Part shown: positions 8,846 through 18,136 of the stretch, piece after piece | How the letters are laid out: every line of letters starts with the position of its first letter | Position numbering within the stretch: the first letter of the stretch is position 1 | Assembly: GCA_003281335.1 (NCBI GenBank) | Contig: QCCG01000009.1 | Span: 1 to 54,805 of the forward strand | Length of the DNA: 54,805 nucleotides | Direction of reading: 5' to 3' | From: Prochlorococcus sp. AG-347-K19 | Lineage (GTDB): Bacteria; Cyanobacteriota; Cyanobacteriia; PCC-6307; Cyanobiaceae | Position numbers and translations under genes: made by a program | The notes under the pieces: generated by a model | Seen by the model: the letters and a program-made list of their open reading frames with translations, nothing else | Told to the model about the DNA's origin: nothing | Databases searched by the model: none

Positions 8846-9886
8846 ATGTATTTCAAAAGAAAAGAACTAGAGAAATTTAGAAGTTTTAAAGGACTACTTA
8901 TAGATGTTAGAAGCCCGAATGAATATTATAAAGGACACTTGCCTAATTCTATTAACATTCCACTATTTGATAATGATGAGAGATCTATAATTGGCACAAT
9001 TTATAAAAAAGAAGGAAGAAAAAAAGCAGTAATAGAGGGATTAAAATTTTTTGAAAAAAATATGGAATTACTTCTTGATAATTTATTCATGAATATTGAG
9101 TCTTATAAAACAATTCTCAATAATAATAATGAATTTTTTATCAAAATATATTGCTCCAGAGGTGGAATGCGTTCACAAAGTATTGCTTGGCTACTAGAAA
9201 AATATAAATTAAGATCAATAACACTTAAGGGAGGATACAAAATATATAGGAGATGGGTATTAGATAGTTTTTCAAAAAAGTTGAATATTGTAGTTATTGG
9301 AGGAAAAACAGGAACGGGAAAGACAAGATTATTATCATTACTTGATAAATATAAATATCAAACTATTGATCTTGAAGGATTCGCTTGTCATAGAGGTAGT
9401 ACATTTGGAGGTTTAGGAATGAAAGAACAACCATCAAATGAACAATTTGAAAATATTATTGCAGAAAAATTAAATTCATTTAAATGTTCTAATAATATTT
9501 TTGTAGAAGCTGAAAGTGCAAATATAGGTAAATGCAAAATCCCTCATGAATTCTTCAATCAAATGAAAAATTCTAGGAGAATTGAAATTTTAAGAAGTGA
9601 AACTAATAGGTTAGATGAGTTGATAGAAACCTATAGTGTTTTTAAGAAAGAGGAACTCAAAGAGTCTGTATTAAGGATAAAAAAAAGATTAGGTCCGCAA
9701 AGAACAAAAATAGCTCTTGAATCAATTAATAATGAGAAATGGGACTTAGTTTGCAAATCAGTTCTAGATTATTACGATAAGTGTTATGAATATGAAAAGG
9801 TTGGCAAATCAAATATAAAGTTATTAGATTTAACTGACAAAAAATATGATGAAAGGATTCTAGAATTAATAAATAATATTTTATAA
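8846..9886 (+). CDS. mnmH: tRNA 2-selenouridine synthase MnmH (SelU/YbbB)
   Basis: MnmH converts 2-thiouridine at tRNA wobble position 34 to 2-selenouridine via a geranylated intermediate. The N-terminal rhodanese domain has its conserved cysteine in IYCSRGGMRS (Cys103). It is followed by a P-loop, GGKTGTGKT (about 152-160), and the characteristic HRGSTFGGLG block. The 346-residue length matches the family. Selenation needs selenophosphate from SelD, which is not in this window. The gene sits between gun4 (divergent) and psb28, with no functional link to either. Confidence 0.88.
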   Translation: MYFKRKELEKFRSFKGLLIDVRSPNEYYKGHLPNSINIPLFDNDERSIIGTIYKKEGRKKAVIEGLKFFEKNMELLLDNLFMNIESYKTILNNNNEFFIKIYCSRGGMRSQSIAWLLEKYKLRSITLKGGYKIYRRWVLDSFSKKLNIVVIGGKTGTGKTRLLSLLDKYKYQTIDLEGFACHRGSTFGGLGMKEQPSNEQFENIIAEKLNSFKCSNNIFVEAESANIGKCKIPHEFFNQMKNSRRIEILRSETNRLDELIETYSVFKKEELKESVLRIKKRLGPQRTKIALESINNEKWDLVCKSVLDYYDKCYEYEKVGKSNIKLLDLTDKKYDERILELINNIL

Positions 9887-9946
9887 ATTTATAACAAACG
9901 AATATGAAAAATATTTCTTAAGATAATAAATTATTAACCGAATATT

Positions 9947-10297
9947 ATGTCAGCAAATAAAACTGCAAAAATACAATTTTATGAAGGAACTGATGAACCA
10001 GTAGTACCTGAAATAAGACTGACAAGGAGTAAAGATGGTACGACTGGCCAAGCATTATTTTTGTTCGAAAAACCCCAAGCATTATCTTCAATTACAGACG
10101 GTGAAATTACAGGTATGCGTATGATTGATTCCGAAGGTGAAATACTAACAAGGGAAGTTAAAGTAAAATTTGTTGATGGAGAACCCATATTTTTAGAAGC
10201 AGTTTATATTTGGAAGAACACATTAGACTTTGATAGATTTATGAGATTTGCAAATAGTTATGCCAAATCAAATGGATTAGGATATTCTGAGAAGTAG
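9947..10297 (+). CDS. psb28: Photosystem II assembly protein Psb28
   Basis: Psb28 binds the cytoplasmic face of CP47 in photosystem II assembly intermediates and affects chlorophyll-protein synthesis. The 116-residue sequence has the family core: [20 protein letters not shown] near the N-terminus and [18 protein letters not shown] near the end. No signal peptide or membrane helix is present, as expected. The 60-base gap upstream is AT-rich and presumably holds its promoter. The AI-2E-type permease follows 15 bases downstream. Confidence 0.97.
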   Translation: MSANKTAKIQFYEGTDEPVVPEIRLTRSKDGTTGQALFLFEKPQALSSITDGEITGMRMIDSEGEILTREVKVKFVDGEPIFLEAVYIWKNTLDFDRFMRFANSYAKSNGLGYSEK

Positions 10298-10312
10298 TAG
10301 AATATTTGAGAA

Positions 10313-11356
10313 TTGAGTAGCCCATCATATTTCAAACTAGTAGTAATATTAATCACTTCGTTAATAATATGGACTCTAAGGGATTTTCTCCTACTAATAA
10401 TTTGTTCATTAGTAATTTCAAATATTGTATGTAATTTATGTAATCAAATGCAAAAGGGATTGAAAATTCCTCGATCACTTTCCTTATTTTTTGTACTAAC
10501 TGTAATATCAGTAATAGTATTTACTATTTTTATTCTTGTATTGCCTCCATTCATAAAAGAATTCAATGAAATACTAGTTGATATTCCAAATGGTTTATCA
10601 AAAATAAATATTTTGATTAATACAAATCTGAACAAACTGAATAACCTGTTTTATGGCGAAAATTCAGAAAACGTTATAGACATATTCAATCTTATAAATA
10701 ATGTAGTTACCATTCCAGATGTCTCAACTATTGCTAAAGCTATTCAAGAAAGCTTCAAGAATTTAATAAACATAGCGGGAAATCTGGGTTCAGGACTTTT
10801 GAAATTAATATTCGTATTAGCTGTTAGTTTGATGATTTCTATTGAACCAAAACAATATAAAGAAAATATACTTTTATTAATACCAAAAAATTACCGTAAC
10901 AAATTTAGAAATATTCTGGAAAAATGCAATATAGCATTAGCAAATTGGACCTTTTCAATGGTCATAAGCTCATTATCAGTAGGTTTATTATCTTTAATAG
11001 TTTTATCTATATTAGATGTCAAATATGTCGTCTCAAATGCTTTAATAGCAATGGTTCTTAATGTAATTCCCAATATAGGTCCAGTTATTAGTGGTATATT
11101 TCCAATCTCAATTGCCCTACTAGATAATTTTTGGAAGCCACTGGCCGTATTAGGAGCATATGTAATTATTCAAAATATTGAAAGCTATATAATTATGCCA
11201 TCCATAATGAAGAAAAAAGCAAACCTACTTCCTGGCCTTACATTAATTTCACAATTTGGATTCACATTCATTTTTGGTCCATTAGGCTTAATACTATCTC
11301 TTCCATTAGCTGTAGTAATACAGGTTTTAATTAAAGAATCATTTAAAGATATTTAA
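10313..11356 (+). CDS. AI-2E family permease-like membrane protein
   Basis: This is a 347-residue multi-pass inner-membrane protein of the UPF0118/AI-2E transporter superfamily. It has N-terminal hydrophobic pairs, a central amphipathic region and a C-terminal block with NVIPNIGPVISG and FGPLGLILSLPLA, both typical of the family. The start is TTG 10313: the frame is closed by a stop at 10307-10309 and no ATG exists before the first membrane helix. The substrate is unknown; family members include Na+/H+ antiporters as well as the named autoinducer exporter. Its end is 3 bases from the convergent small gene. Confidence 0.85.
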   Translation: MSSPSYFKLVVILITSLIIWTLRDFLLLIICSLVISNIVCNLCNQMQKGLKIPRSLSLFFVLTVISVIVFTIFILVLPPFIKEFNEILVDIPNGLSKINILINTNLNKLNNLFYGENSENVIDIFNLINNVVTIPDVSTIAKAIQESFKNLINIAGNLGSGLLKLIFVLAVSLMISIEPKQYKENILLLIPKNYRNKFRNILEKCNIALANWTFSMVISSLSVGLLSLIVLSILDVKYVVSNALIAMVLNVIPNIGPVISGIFPISIALLDNFWKPLAVLGAYVIIQNIESYIIMPSIMKKKANLLPGLTLISQFGFTFIFGPLGLILSLPLAVVIQVLIKESFKDI

Positions 11357-11359
11357 AAA

Positions 11360-11542
11360 CTACTCAATTAATTTTTTATATAAATATGGGTAGGAAATAA
11401 GTATAAAAAAAGCTAAGGGATGTTTACCAATAGCAAAATAAAGTGAACTAAATGTAAAATGATCAAATAATATTCTTAACTCGGTAGAAAGATCTATTAA
11501 AACTAAAGAAAATAAAATTATCAAATAGTAATTCAATTTCAT
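11360..11542 (-). CDS. 60-residue small membrane protein
   Basis: This is a short hydrophobic protein with two candidate membrane segments (about residues 3-18 and 40-55) separated by a loop. I do not recognise the family. It starts 18 bases after the secF stop, so it probably ends the pdhB-secD-secF transcript. Support comes from its position in the operon and its exact fit between secF and the convergent permease gene. Confidence 0.6.
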   Translation of the reverse strand: MKLNYYLIILFSLVLIDLSTELRILFDHFTFSSLYFAIGKHPLAFFILISYPYLYKKLIE

Positions 11543-11560
11543 AAATTTAGAAGGTTAAAC

Positions 11561-12475
11561 TCAGTCTTTCAGCAACAAAGATGGAGCCAATAGAATACTT
11601 GAATAACTTCCAACTATTATTCCTAATGATAAGGCCAATGAAAACCAAAATAGTGAGTAAGATCCAAACAAAATTATGCTTAATAAAGGGATAAGGGTTG
11701 TAACACTTGTAAAAGTTGTTCTTCTAAATGATTCGTTAACTGATAATTGAATAGTTTCGTTATACCCTTCTTTCTTTGATTTTAAATTTTCACGAATTCT
11801 ATCAAATATAACAACAGTATCATTTACAGAATAACCAGCAATAGTTAGTAAGGACACAGCAAATAAACTATTGACCTCGACGGATAATATAATTCCCAAC
11901 CAAGAGAATATACCGAAAACAATAAATAAATCATGAAATAAAGCTAATAATGCAAATAATGCATATTTTTTATCAAATCTAATGGTTATATATAAAGAAA
12001 TTGCAAATAAAGAAACCAACAAGGAAGTAAAACTGTTAGTAAGTAATCTTTTCCCAAGCTTTGGACCTATTAATCTTGAATCCTTACTCTCATAATTCAG
12101 AGGTCCAATAATATTATCAAGATTAGTAATAAGATTATTTGATTCTTCGATACTTAAATAAGGTGTTCTTATTGAAATTAATTTATTATTATTTTGGAAT
12201 TGTAATTTAATATTATTTAAAACATTTTTATTATTATAGATCTCTCTTAAATTTTCCAAAACTGAATCAGGTGAAACATTAGAACATTCCCCTTCACAAA
12301 CTCTTTCTATTCTTAATTCGTTTCCCCCAACAAAATCCATCCCTAAATTTATAGGTTTCTTATAAGAAGTATTAAATGTAGAATATAAAATTCCTAGAAG
12401 ACTCAACAAAATAAGAACCGTTGAGATACTAATTATCTTTTTTTTATTTTTTATTAGTTCAAGATTGAATTTCAT
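11561..12475 (-). CDS. secF: Protein translocase subunit SecF
   Basis: SecF with SecD forms the proton-driven accessory complex of the SecYEG translocon. The protein has 304 residues with an N-terminal helix, a periplasmic P1-like domain and five further membrane helices. The NLGMDFVGGNELRIE segment and GYSVNDTVVIFDRIREN in the transmembrane core are diagnostic. It follows secD by 24 bases. Confidence 0.96.
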   Translation of the reverse strand: MKFNLELIKNKKKIISISTVLILLSLLGILYSTFNTSYKKPINLGMDFVGGNELRIERVCEGECSNVSPDSVLENLREIYNNKNVLNNIKLQFQNNNKLISIRTPYLSIEESNNLITNLDNIIGPLNYESKDSRLIGPKLGKRLLTNSFTSLLVSLFAISLYITIRFDKKYALFALLALFHDLFIVFGIFSWLGIILSVEVNSLFAVSLLTIAGYSVNDTVVIFDRIRENLKSKKEGYNETIQLSVNESFRRTTFTSVTTLIPLLSIILFGSYSLFWFSLALSLGIIVGSYSSILLAPSLLLKD

Positions 12476-12499
12476 GGGAACATAGAAAAAAGATTTTTT

Positions 12500-13966
12500 T
12501 TAATTTGAAAAATTATTCCTTGGCAGATAGAGATTTTTCTGCCTCAAAGATTGATATGTTGTAAAAAATCGCAAAATAGTTTTAGAACAATTTAATGAGG
12601 TAAACAAGCTTATTAAGACTCCAATACCTAATGTTGCCGCAAAACCCTTAACAAAATTTGTTCCTAATAAAAACAGTACAAAACAACTAAGGAGAGTTGT
12701 AATATGGCCATCAACTATGGATGAATTAGCTCTCTGAAAACCGCTATCAATAGATCTTGTAAGAGTATTACCTTCATATAATTCTTCTCTAATTCTCTCA
12801 AATATAAGAATATTTGCATCAACAGCCATACCAATGCTAAGTATAAGACCAGAAATTCCAGGTAATGTTAAAGTTACAGGAATTAAAGAATATAGGGCCA
12901 AATTAAAGAAACCATAAAGTACTAGAGAAAGAACTGAAACAAAACCCAGAATTCTATAATTAAAAATCATAAATATACCAACAAAAATTAATCCACTAAT
13001 TGCTGCATAAAGACTTTTTAAAATATTTTTAGATCCCAATAAAGCTCCAATTGTATTAGTTTCTACTATTTCTATTGGCAATGGCAATGAACCACCTTTT
13101 AGTTGAACTTCTAATTCTCTAGCGTCTTCAGCACTAAAATTGCCGCTTATTGTTGCTGATCCACCTGTAATCCCAGTACTAGAAAACTGACTACCAACAC
13201 TAGCTTCACTTATTGATTCGCCATCAAGAATAATAGCCAATAGTTGATTAGTGCCAGCAATTGACTTAGTGATTTCTGAAAACTTTTCACCTCCTGAATT
13301 ACTAAAAGTTAATAAAACTTCCCAATTACTATTTGTTTGTTCTTGTCTCCTTCCTGCGTTAATAAGATCCTTACCAGATAAATCTGTTTTAATAAATAAA
13401 TTTATAATTTCTTTATCGACATATTTTTTGATTTCAATTAACTTCCCATATAAATCATTACTAGTAGATGAGTAATTCAATTCTTGTTCTATATCTTTAA
13501 GATCTTCTTGAATAACTTTTAAGTTATTATCATTTTGACTTTTTTCTGCCAAGGTATATTGTTCAATTAATTCTTTAATAATCAATCTCTGTAATTGCAG
13601 GGTTTTTAAATCTGTAGATGTTCCTTCTTTTTGAGTTCTAAATTCTAATAAAGCGGTCTTACCTAATACCCTTGAAGCAACTAACGGATTTTGTTCACCT
13701 GGTAATTCTAAAATCAATTGATCTCCACCGAGGGTTTGCAAATTTGACTCAGAAACTCCTAAATTGTTAACGCGCTTATCTATAACCGAATTGACTGCTT
13801 CAAGTTCATCCCTTGTTACGTTACCTTCCTCTTTAATAATTTGTAGTGTAAGTTGAGAACCTCCTTGTAAATCCAATCCCAACTGTAAGGGATAATTTAT
13901 TAATAGATAAACAGATAAAGTAAGTAGAAATATAATAAAAAAAAGCCATCCTTGCCTTCTTTTCAT
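12500..13966 (-). CDS. secD: Protein translocase subunit SecD
   Basis: SecD is the partner of SecF in post-translocational protein export. The 488-residue protein has an N-terminal helix followed by QLGLDLQGGSQL, a large external domain including P1, and the C-terminal membrane core with LSIGMAVDANILIFERIREEL. A Ser/Asn/Gln-rich insertion of roughly 100 residues (about 110-210) lies in the external domain, as in other cyanobacterial SecD. It begins 3 bases after the pdhB stop and is probably co-transcribed with it. Confidence 0.96.
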   Translation of the reverse strand: MKRRQGWLFFIIFLLTLSVYLLINYPLQLGLDLQGGSQLTLQIIKEEGNVTRDELEAVNSVIDKRVNNLGVSESNLQTLGGDQLILELPGEQNPLVASRVLGKTALLEFRTQKEGTSTDLKTLQLQRLIIKELIEQYTLAEKSQNDNNLKVIQEDLKDIEQELNYSSTSNDLYGKLIEIKKYVDKEIINLFIKTDLSGKDLINAGRRQEQTNSNWEVLLTFSNSGGEKFSEITKSIAGTNQLLAIILDGESISEASVGSQFSSTGITGGSATISGNFSAEDARELEVQLKGGSLPLPIEIVETNTIGALLGSKNILKSLYAAISGLIFVGIFMIFNYRILGFVSVLSLVLYGFFNLALYSLIPVTLTLPGISGLILSIGMAVDANILIFERIREELYEGNTLTRSIDSGFQRANSSIVDGHITTLLSCFVLFLLGTNFVKGFAATLGIGVLISLFTSLNCSKTILRFFTTYQSLRQKNLYLPRNNFSN

Positions 13967-13969
13967 TAT

Positions 13970-14953
13970 TTATATACTCCCGCTAATTAAGTTTTCAACT
14001 TTATCAACTATTTGATGTGGTTGAATTATTGTTAAATTCTCAAGATTTCCATTATAAGGAGTTGGAATATCCTGACTAGATAATCTAATAGGTCGGGCAT
14101 CAAGATCATCAAAACACTCTTCTGTTATCAAAGCAATTAATTCTGCACCAATACCTCCAGTCTTCATACATTCTTCAACAATAATTACTTTATTTGTTTT
14201 TCTTATTGATTTTGAGATCGTATCCATATCAAAAGGTTTTAAACTTATTAAATCTATTAACTCAACATCTATTCCTTTTTTTTCTAGTTCTTCCACAGCT
14301 TTAAGGCAGTGATGTCTCATTCTTGAATAAGTCAATAAAGTAATATCTTTCCCTTCTTTTACAACATCAGCCTGATCTAAAGCGCAAGTATAATCACCCT
14401 CAGGTAATTCTTCAGATAAGTTGTATAAAAGAACATGTTCGAAAAATAGAACCGGATTATCATCTCTTATAGCTGCTTTCATTAAACCTTTAGCATTTGT
14501 AGGTGTACTACACGCAACAATCTTTATGCCAGGAACTGCATGAAAATATGCTTCAAGTCTTTGACTATGCTCAGCACCAAGTTGACGACCAACGCCTCCA
14601 GGTCCTCGAACTACTGCTGGTATTTTATAATTTCCGCCACTTGTATATCTAAGCATACCCATATTATTTGATATCTGATTAAAAGCTAAAAGCAAAAAAC
14701 CCATATTCATTCCTTCTACTATTGGTCTTAAGCCAGTCATTGCGGCACCAACAGCCATACCCGTAAAACTATTCTCTGCAATTGGAGTATCTAAGACTCT
14801 TAACTCTCCATATTTTTCATATAAATCCTTAGTTACCTTATAAGATCCTCCATATTGACCAACATCTTCCCCCATAACGCAAACATTTACATCATTTGCC
14901 ATTTCCTCATCAATTGCCTCTTTCAAAGCATTAAATAATAATGTTCCAGCCAC
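13970..14953 (-). CDS. pdhB: Pyruvate dehydrogenase E1 component, beta subunit
   Basis: This is the E1-beta subunit of the pyruvate dehydrogenase complex, which supplies acetyl-CoA. The 327-residue sequence has the TPP-binding subunit features of the transketolase pyrimidine domain ([33 protein letters not shown]) and a C-terminal transketolase_C domain ([17 protein letters not shown]). The start is GTG at 14953. E1-alpha is not in this window. It is followed immediately by secD, a pairing with no obvious biochemical logic. Confidence 0.96.
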   Translation of the reverse strand: MAGTLLFNALKEAIDEEMANDVNVCVMGEDVGQYGGSYKVTKDLYEKYGELRVLDTPIAENSFTGMAVGAAMTGLRPIVEGMNMGFLLLAFNQISNNMGMLRYTSGGNYKIPAVVRGPGGVGRQLGAEHSQRLEAYFHAVPGIKIVACSTPTNAKGLMKAAIRDDNPVLFFEHVLLYNLSEELPEGDYTCALDQADVVKEGKDITLLTYSRMRHHCLKAVEELEKKGIDVELIDLISLKPFDMDTISKSIRKTNKVIIVEECMKTGGIGAELIALITEECFDDLDARPIRLSSQDIPTPYNGNLENLTIIQPHQIVDKVENLISGSI

Positions 14954-15002
14954 AATTAATTACCTAATTAATCACATCTATAATCCTACCACTTTGAATA
15001 AT

Positions 15003-15098
15003 TCAACCTCCTTCAGCAAAGGTTATGAGTAGTAATATTGATAAAATCATTCCAGGTGACAGCAAAAGGACTAAAAGGCCTAAGTCATGTAAAGACAT
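15003..15098 (-). CDS. Putative 31-residue single-pass membrane protein
   Basis: This is a short minus-strand frame, ATG 15098 to TGA 15003, lying in the 179-base gap between the DUF3082 gene and pdhB. It encodes a very hydrophobic peptide (DLGLLVLLLSPGMILSILLL core) with a polar N-terminus and AEGG end, a good single membrane helix. No clear Shine-Dalgarno is seen before the ATG, which is common here. The size and composition resemble small thylakoid-complex subunits, but I cannot name it. The plus-strand frames over the same bases look like shadows. Confidence 0.5.
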   Translation of the reverse strand: MSLHDLGLLVLLLSPGMILSILLLITFAEGG

Positions 15099-15132
15099 TC
15101 AAAGAAGGTGTTTTCTTAATAATATTGGCAAT

Positions 15133-15435
15133 TCAATTTTTCTTCAGAAAAAAACTGCGAATAAATACAATAAAAAGGCCTATACCTATAAAAGCAAAAG
15201 AAAAGGTTAGCAAAAAAGATAATCCAATTATTAAGGTATTAATACTAGAAGAAATATTTTGGACTATTTCAGAAGAATTAGATGGTTTATGTACTGAAAA
15301 ATAAATTGCAATTTTATTACTTAAAAAATAAAAAAATATAAATAATAAAAAACTTGTTAATGATCCTACAATAAAATTTAATGGTCCTTTTTCGGGAATG
15401 TTTTTTTCAATACTCTCATTACTATTATCAGCCAC
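15133..15435 (-). CDS. DUF3082-like membrane protein
   Basis: This 100-residue protein has a polar N-terminus and two hydrophobic segments (about residues 24-45 and 68-93) separated by a short loop. It matches my recollection of the cyanobacterial DUF3082 family, whose function is unknown. It lies 23 bases downstream of ispE on the same strand and probably belongs to the rsmA-ispE transcript. Confidence 0.75.
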   Translation of the reverse strand: MADNSNESIEKNIPEKGPLNFIVGSLTSFLLFIFFYFLSNKIAIYFSVHKPSNSSEIVQNISSSINTLIIGLSFLLTFSFAFIGIGLFIVFIRSFFLKKN

Positions 15436-15458
15436 AATAAAATTTTGTTTAAAAAAAT

Positions 15459-16394
15459 TTAAATGAATGTTATTCCTTTTTCAAGGAAAGTGCAAACCCA
15501 TGAATCGTAACCTTTATTTTTAAACAATTTATAATTTGCAGTAAATACTCTTTTAGCAGTCTCTATATCCTTAAAGAGTGCAAAGCATGTAGGGCCTGAT
15601 CCACTCATTGAAAATGTGAGACAATTTTCTAATTTAGAAAGTAAATATAATGCGTGCTTTACAGAATCATTTTCATTTTCAACAACTAACTGCAAATCAT
15701 TTTTAATAGATAAATGTTGATTATCAAGATTTAAGTTATTTAAACCATTATCTCTTAAATTTTTTCTTATGTTCTCAATTATTTCTCTATCAGTAAGATA
15801 TTGATCACAAAATCTATTACTATATATTTTATAAGTTTCAGCTGTTGATACTGATACATTTGGATTTTTTAAAAGAATTACTCCATATTCAAAGTTTGAA
15901 TCTAATTTCTCCAATATTTCTCCTCTTCCAAAACATAATTGAATACCACCATTTATAAAAAAGGGAATATCAGATCCTAAAGTAGATGCTAATGAACATA
16001 ATGTTTCTTGATCTAAGTTCAAATCCCATAACTTATTAAGACCAATTAATGTTGCTGCTGCATTACTGGATCCACCAGCTAATCCTGCGCCTATTGGAAT
16101 ATTTTTTCTTAAAAATATATTCGCACCGTATTCTATATTTGATTTTTTCCTTAATAGATTTGCTGATTTAACAATTAAGTTATCATCAGATAAGCTTAAA
16201 TCATTACAATCAGATTCAAGTTTAATTAAACCTTCATTATTAATTTCAAATTCTAAATAATCAGAAAGATCGATATTTTGCATAATCATTGCTAACTCAT
16301 GAAATCCATCCTCTCTTTTACCAATAACTTCAAGGTGCAAATTTATTTTGGCAGGAGATTTTATATTAATTTTCTTTTTAGCTAAATCTCGCAT
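15459..16394 (-). CDS. ispE: 4-(cytidine 5'-diphospho)-2-C-methyl-D-erythritol kinase IspE
   Basis: IspE phosphorylates CDP-methylerythritol in the MEP isoprenoid pathway, which feeds carotenoids, phytol and quinones. It is a GHMP kinase of 311 residues with the N-terminal SPAKINLHLEV motif, the ATP-binding PIGAGLAGGSSNAAAT loop and the C-terminal MSGSGPTCFALF motif. It starts 12 bases after the rsmA stop; the rsmA-ispE order is common in cyanobacteria. Confidence 0.97.
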   Translation of the reverse strand: MRDLAKKKINIKSPAKINLHLEVIGKREDGFHELAMIMQNIDLSDYLEFEINNEGLIKLESDCNDLSLSDDNLIVKSANLLRKKSNIEYGANIFLRKNIPIGAGLAGGSSNAAATLIGLNKLWDLNLDQETLCSLASTLGSDIPFFINGGIQLCFGRGEILEKLDSNFEYGVILLKNPNVSVSTAETYKIYSNRFCDQYLTDREIIENIRKNLRDNGLNNLNLDNQHLSIKNDLQLVVENENDSVKHALYLLSKLENCLTFSMSGSGPTCFALFKDIETAKRVFTANYKLFKNKGYDSWVCTFLEKGITFI

Positions 16395-16406
16395 ATACTT
16401 AAATTT

Positions 16407-17231
16407 TTATTTTTTAATTTTAATACAATTTTCTGCAAGCTTAATCCATTGGTCAATTGAAATATCTTGTGGTCTTAAATTAAAACAAATTTTTGAAGAT
16501 TCAGATAATTCATTTATCTCTTCATTTGAAAGTATTGAATTAAGAGTATTTCTAAGCATTTTTCTTCTTGAATTAAATGAAATTCGAAGAAGTTTATCTA
16601 TATATTTTTCTAAAGTTAAGTCCATTCTTAAATCATTTTTAATTGGTTCGAAAACTACTAAAGAAGAAAAAACTTTTGGAGGCGGACTAAATGATGAAGG
16701 CGGTACATCACATATTCTTTTGATTTTTGATAATAGTTGCATTCTTATACTAAGAGCACCAGCATTGGGACTACCTTCATTTGACAATATCCTATCTACA
16801 ACGTCTTTCTGCATTAAAAATATTATTTTTTCGTAATTATAGTTTCTTAAAATGCCCAATCGACCTATGAAAATATCCAATATCGGGCCAGTTATATTAT
16901 AAGGAATGTTTGCAATCACTTTTGTAATCTTTTTATTAATCGAATCTAAATTTACAGAAAGAATATCTCCCTGCTGCAGTGAAAACTTATCATTATTAAT
17001 AAATTTATTATTTAATAAATTTATTAAATTTTTATCTAATTCAATTGCATGTAATTTTTTTATTTCTGAATCTAACAACTTAGATGTTAAAGCTCCTTTA
17101 CCAGGACCAATTTCCAAAATAAAGTCATTTTCATTAAGAACAGCAACTTCTTTAATTTTTTCTAATATTTTTTTATTTACCAACCAATGTTGTCCAAATC
17201 TTTTTTTTTGATGATGTTTTTTAGAATTCAT
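16407..17231 (-). CDS. rsmA: 16S rRNA dimethyladenosine transferase RsmA (KsgA)
   Basis: RsmA dimethylates two adjacent adenosines near the 3' end of 16S rRNA during small-subunit maturation. The 274-residue protein has FGQHWLVNK at the start, SAM motif [12 protein letters not shown], the catalytic motif [11 protein letters not shown] and the C-terminal rRNA-binding segment beginning [10 protein letters not shown]. It is the first gene of the minus-strand group and is divergent from the gene at 17288 across 56 bases. Confidence 0.97.
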   Translation of the reverse strand: MNSKKHHQKKRFGQHWLVNKKILEKIKEVAVLNENDFILEIGPGKGALTSKLLDSEIKKLHAIELDKNLINLLNNKFINNDKFSLQQGDILSVNLDSINKKITKVIANIPYNITGPILDIFIGRLGILRNYNYEKIIFLMQKDVVDRILSNEGSPNAGALSIRMQLLSKIKRICDVPPSSFSPPPKVFSSLVVFEPIKNDLRMDLTLEKYIDKLLRISFNSRRKMLRNTLNSILSNEEINELSESSKICFNLRPQDISIDQWIKLAENCIKIKK

Positions 17232-17287
17232 CTAAAAGATAAATAATATGTTTAAATTAAATATGAATTTATTTAATACTTTATATC

Positions 17288-17602
17288 ATGAGCTTATCAA
17301 AAAAAAATTTAGATAAACTCAATAAATTAAAAAAAAAGAAAAATTTAAATAACGAAAGTAAAAATATAAGCAATAATGATAATTTAATCACCAATTCATT
17401 TAATTCAGAAGATCCCAATAAAATTTTTTATTCGTTAATTGATAATTCAGAATCTTTAGAAGAAACTTCTAACGTTAATAATTCACTAAGAAAAAGTGAG
17501 CTTAATAAAATTAATATGAATTCTAGAAAAGCTAATTTCTCTAATAAATTAACAACCGAAGAGGAACTATATGATGAATTTAATTATCTTCTTGATGAAT
17601 AA
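17288..17602 (+). CDS. Hypothetical Asn/Ser/Lys-rich protein, 104 residues
   Basis: This is a low-complexity, highly polar protein with a Lys-rich N-terminus, an Asn/Ser-rich middle and an acidic end (TTEEELYDEFNYLLDE). It looks largely disordered. I do not recognise the family. It is 19 bases upstream of rlmH in the same direction and is likely co-transcribed, which is the main reason to accept it as a gene. Confidence 0.6.
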   Translation: MSLSKKNLDKLNKLKKKKNLNNESKNISNNDNLITNSFNSEDPNKIFYSLIDNSESLEETSNVNNSLRKSELNKINMNSRKANFSNKLTTEEELYDEFNYLLDE

Positions 17603-17621
17603 TTAGTTTTAATATTTACTT

Positions 17622-18038
17622 ATGCTTCAGAGTAATAGATTAGCAATTTATGCTATCGGCAAAATAAAGAAACTTTGGATTAGAGATGGAATTAATCAAT
17701 ATAAAAAAAGGATGCCTGAACTTATCATTAATGAGTTAAAGACTTTTAATTTAGATAATCTCAGATCCAATAACAATATTATTATCTGCCTAAGTGAAGA
17801 AGGGAAACAATTTAATTCAGTTGAACTATGTTCCTTACTCTTGAATTTTAAAAATAAAAAAATTAATTTCTTAATCGGTGATACTGATGGAGTTAGTTCA
17901 GATATAAAAGAAAAATCAGATCTTGTACTAAGTCTGTCTCCTTTAACTTTTCCTCATGAATTAGCTAGATTAATCCTAATCGAGCAAATCTATAGAGCTA
18001 TTTCTATATCTAACAACTCCCCTTACCATCGTTCTTAA
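17622..18038 (+). CDS. rlmH: 23S rRNA pseudouridine1915 N3-methyltransferase RlmH
   Basis: RlmH is a small SPOUT-class methyltransferase that modifies pseudouridine 1915 in 23S rRNA of assembled ribosomes. The 138-residue protein has AIGKIKKLW near the start, the LIGDTDGVS knot region and the invariant C-terminus [18 protein letters not shown]. The length and C-terminal end are exactly as expected, so both ends are secure. Confidence 0.95.
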   Translation: MLQSNRLAIYAIGKIKKLWIRDGINQYKKRMPELIINELKTFNLDNLRSNNNIIICLSEEGKQFNSVELCSLLLNFKNKKINFLIGDTDGVSSDIKEKSDLVLSLSPLTFPHELARLILIEQIYRAISISNNSPYHRS

Positions 18039-18109
18039 AAAGATTAGATTCAATCTAAAATTAATCTATAAAACTTTAATAACTAACTATTTTTTGTTTT
18101 TTTATTATA

Positions 18110-18125
18110 TAGTACATATATACTA
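18110..18125 (+). promoter_or_regulatory. Candidate LexA (SOS) box upstream of umuDC
   Basis: A near-perfect 16-base palindrome, TAGTACATATATACTA, lies 11 bases before the umuD start codon. As I recall the cyanobacterial LexA consensus (RGTACNNNDGTWCB), it matches at all but one defined position. A TATTAT -10-like sequence at 18103-18108 would place the transcript start inside the box, so LexA binding would block initiation. This is a prediction from pattern and context only. Confidence 0.6.
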
Positions 18126-18136
18126 TTAATTTAACC

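Noticed and set aside
15025..15304. Two overlapping plus-strand frames (15025-15210 and 15038-15304)
   Set aside because: They overlap each other and mirror the DUF3082 gene and the 31-residue minus-strand frame. Composition looks like antisense translation, and only a weak ribosome-binding site precedes the first.
18039..18060. TTAGATT-C-AATCTAA inverted repeat after rlmH as a terminator
   Set aside because: The arms are short and AT-only, with no immediate T-run; it may be chance in AT-rich DNA.
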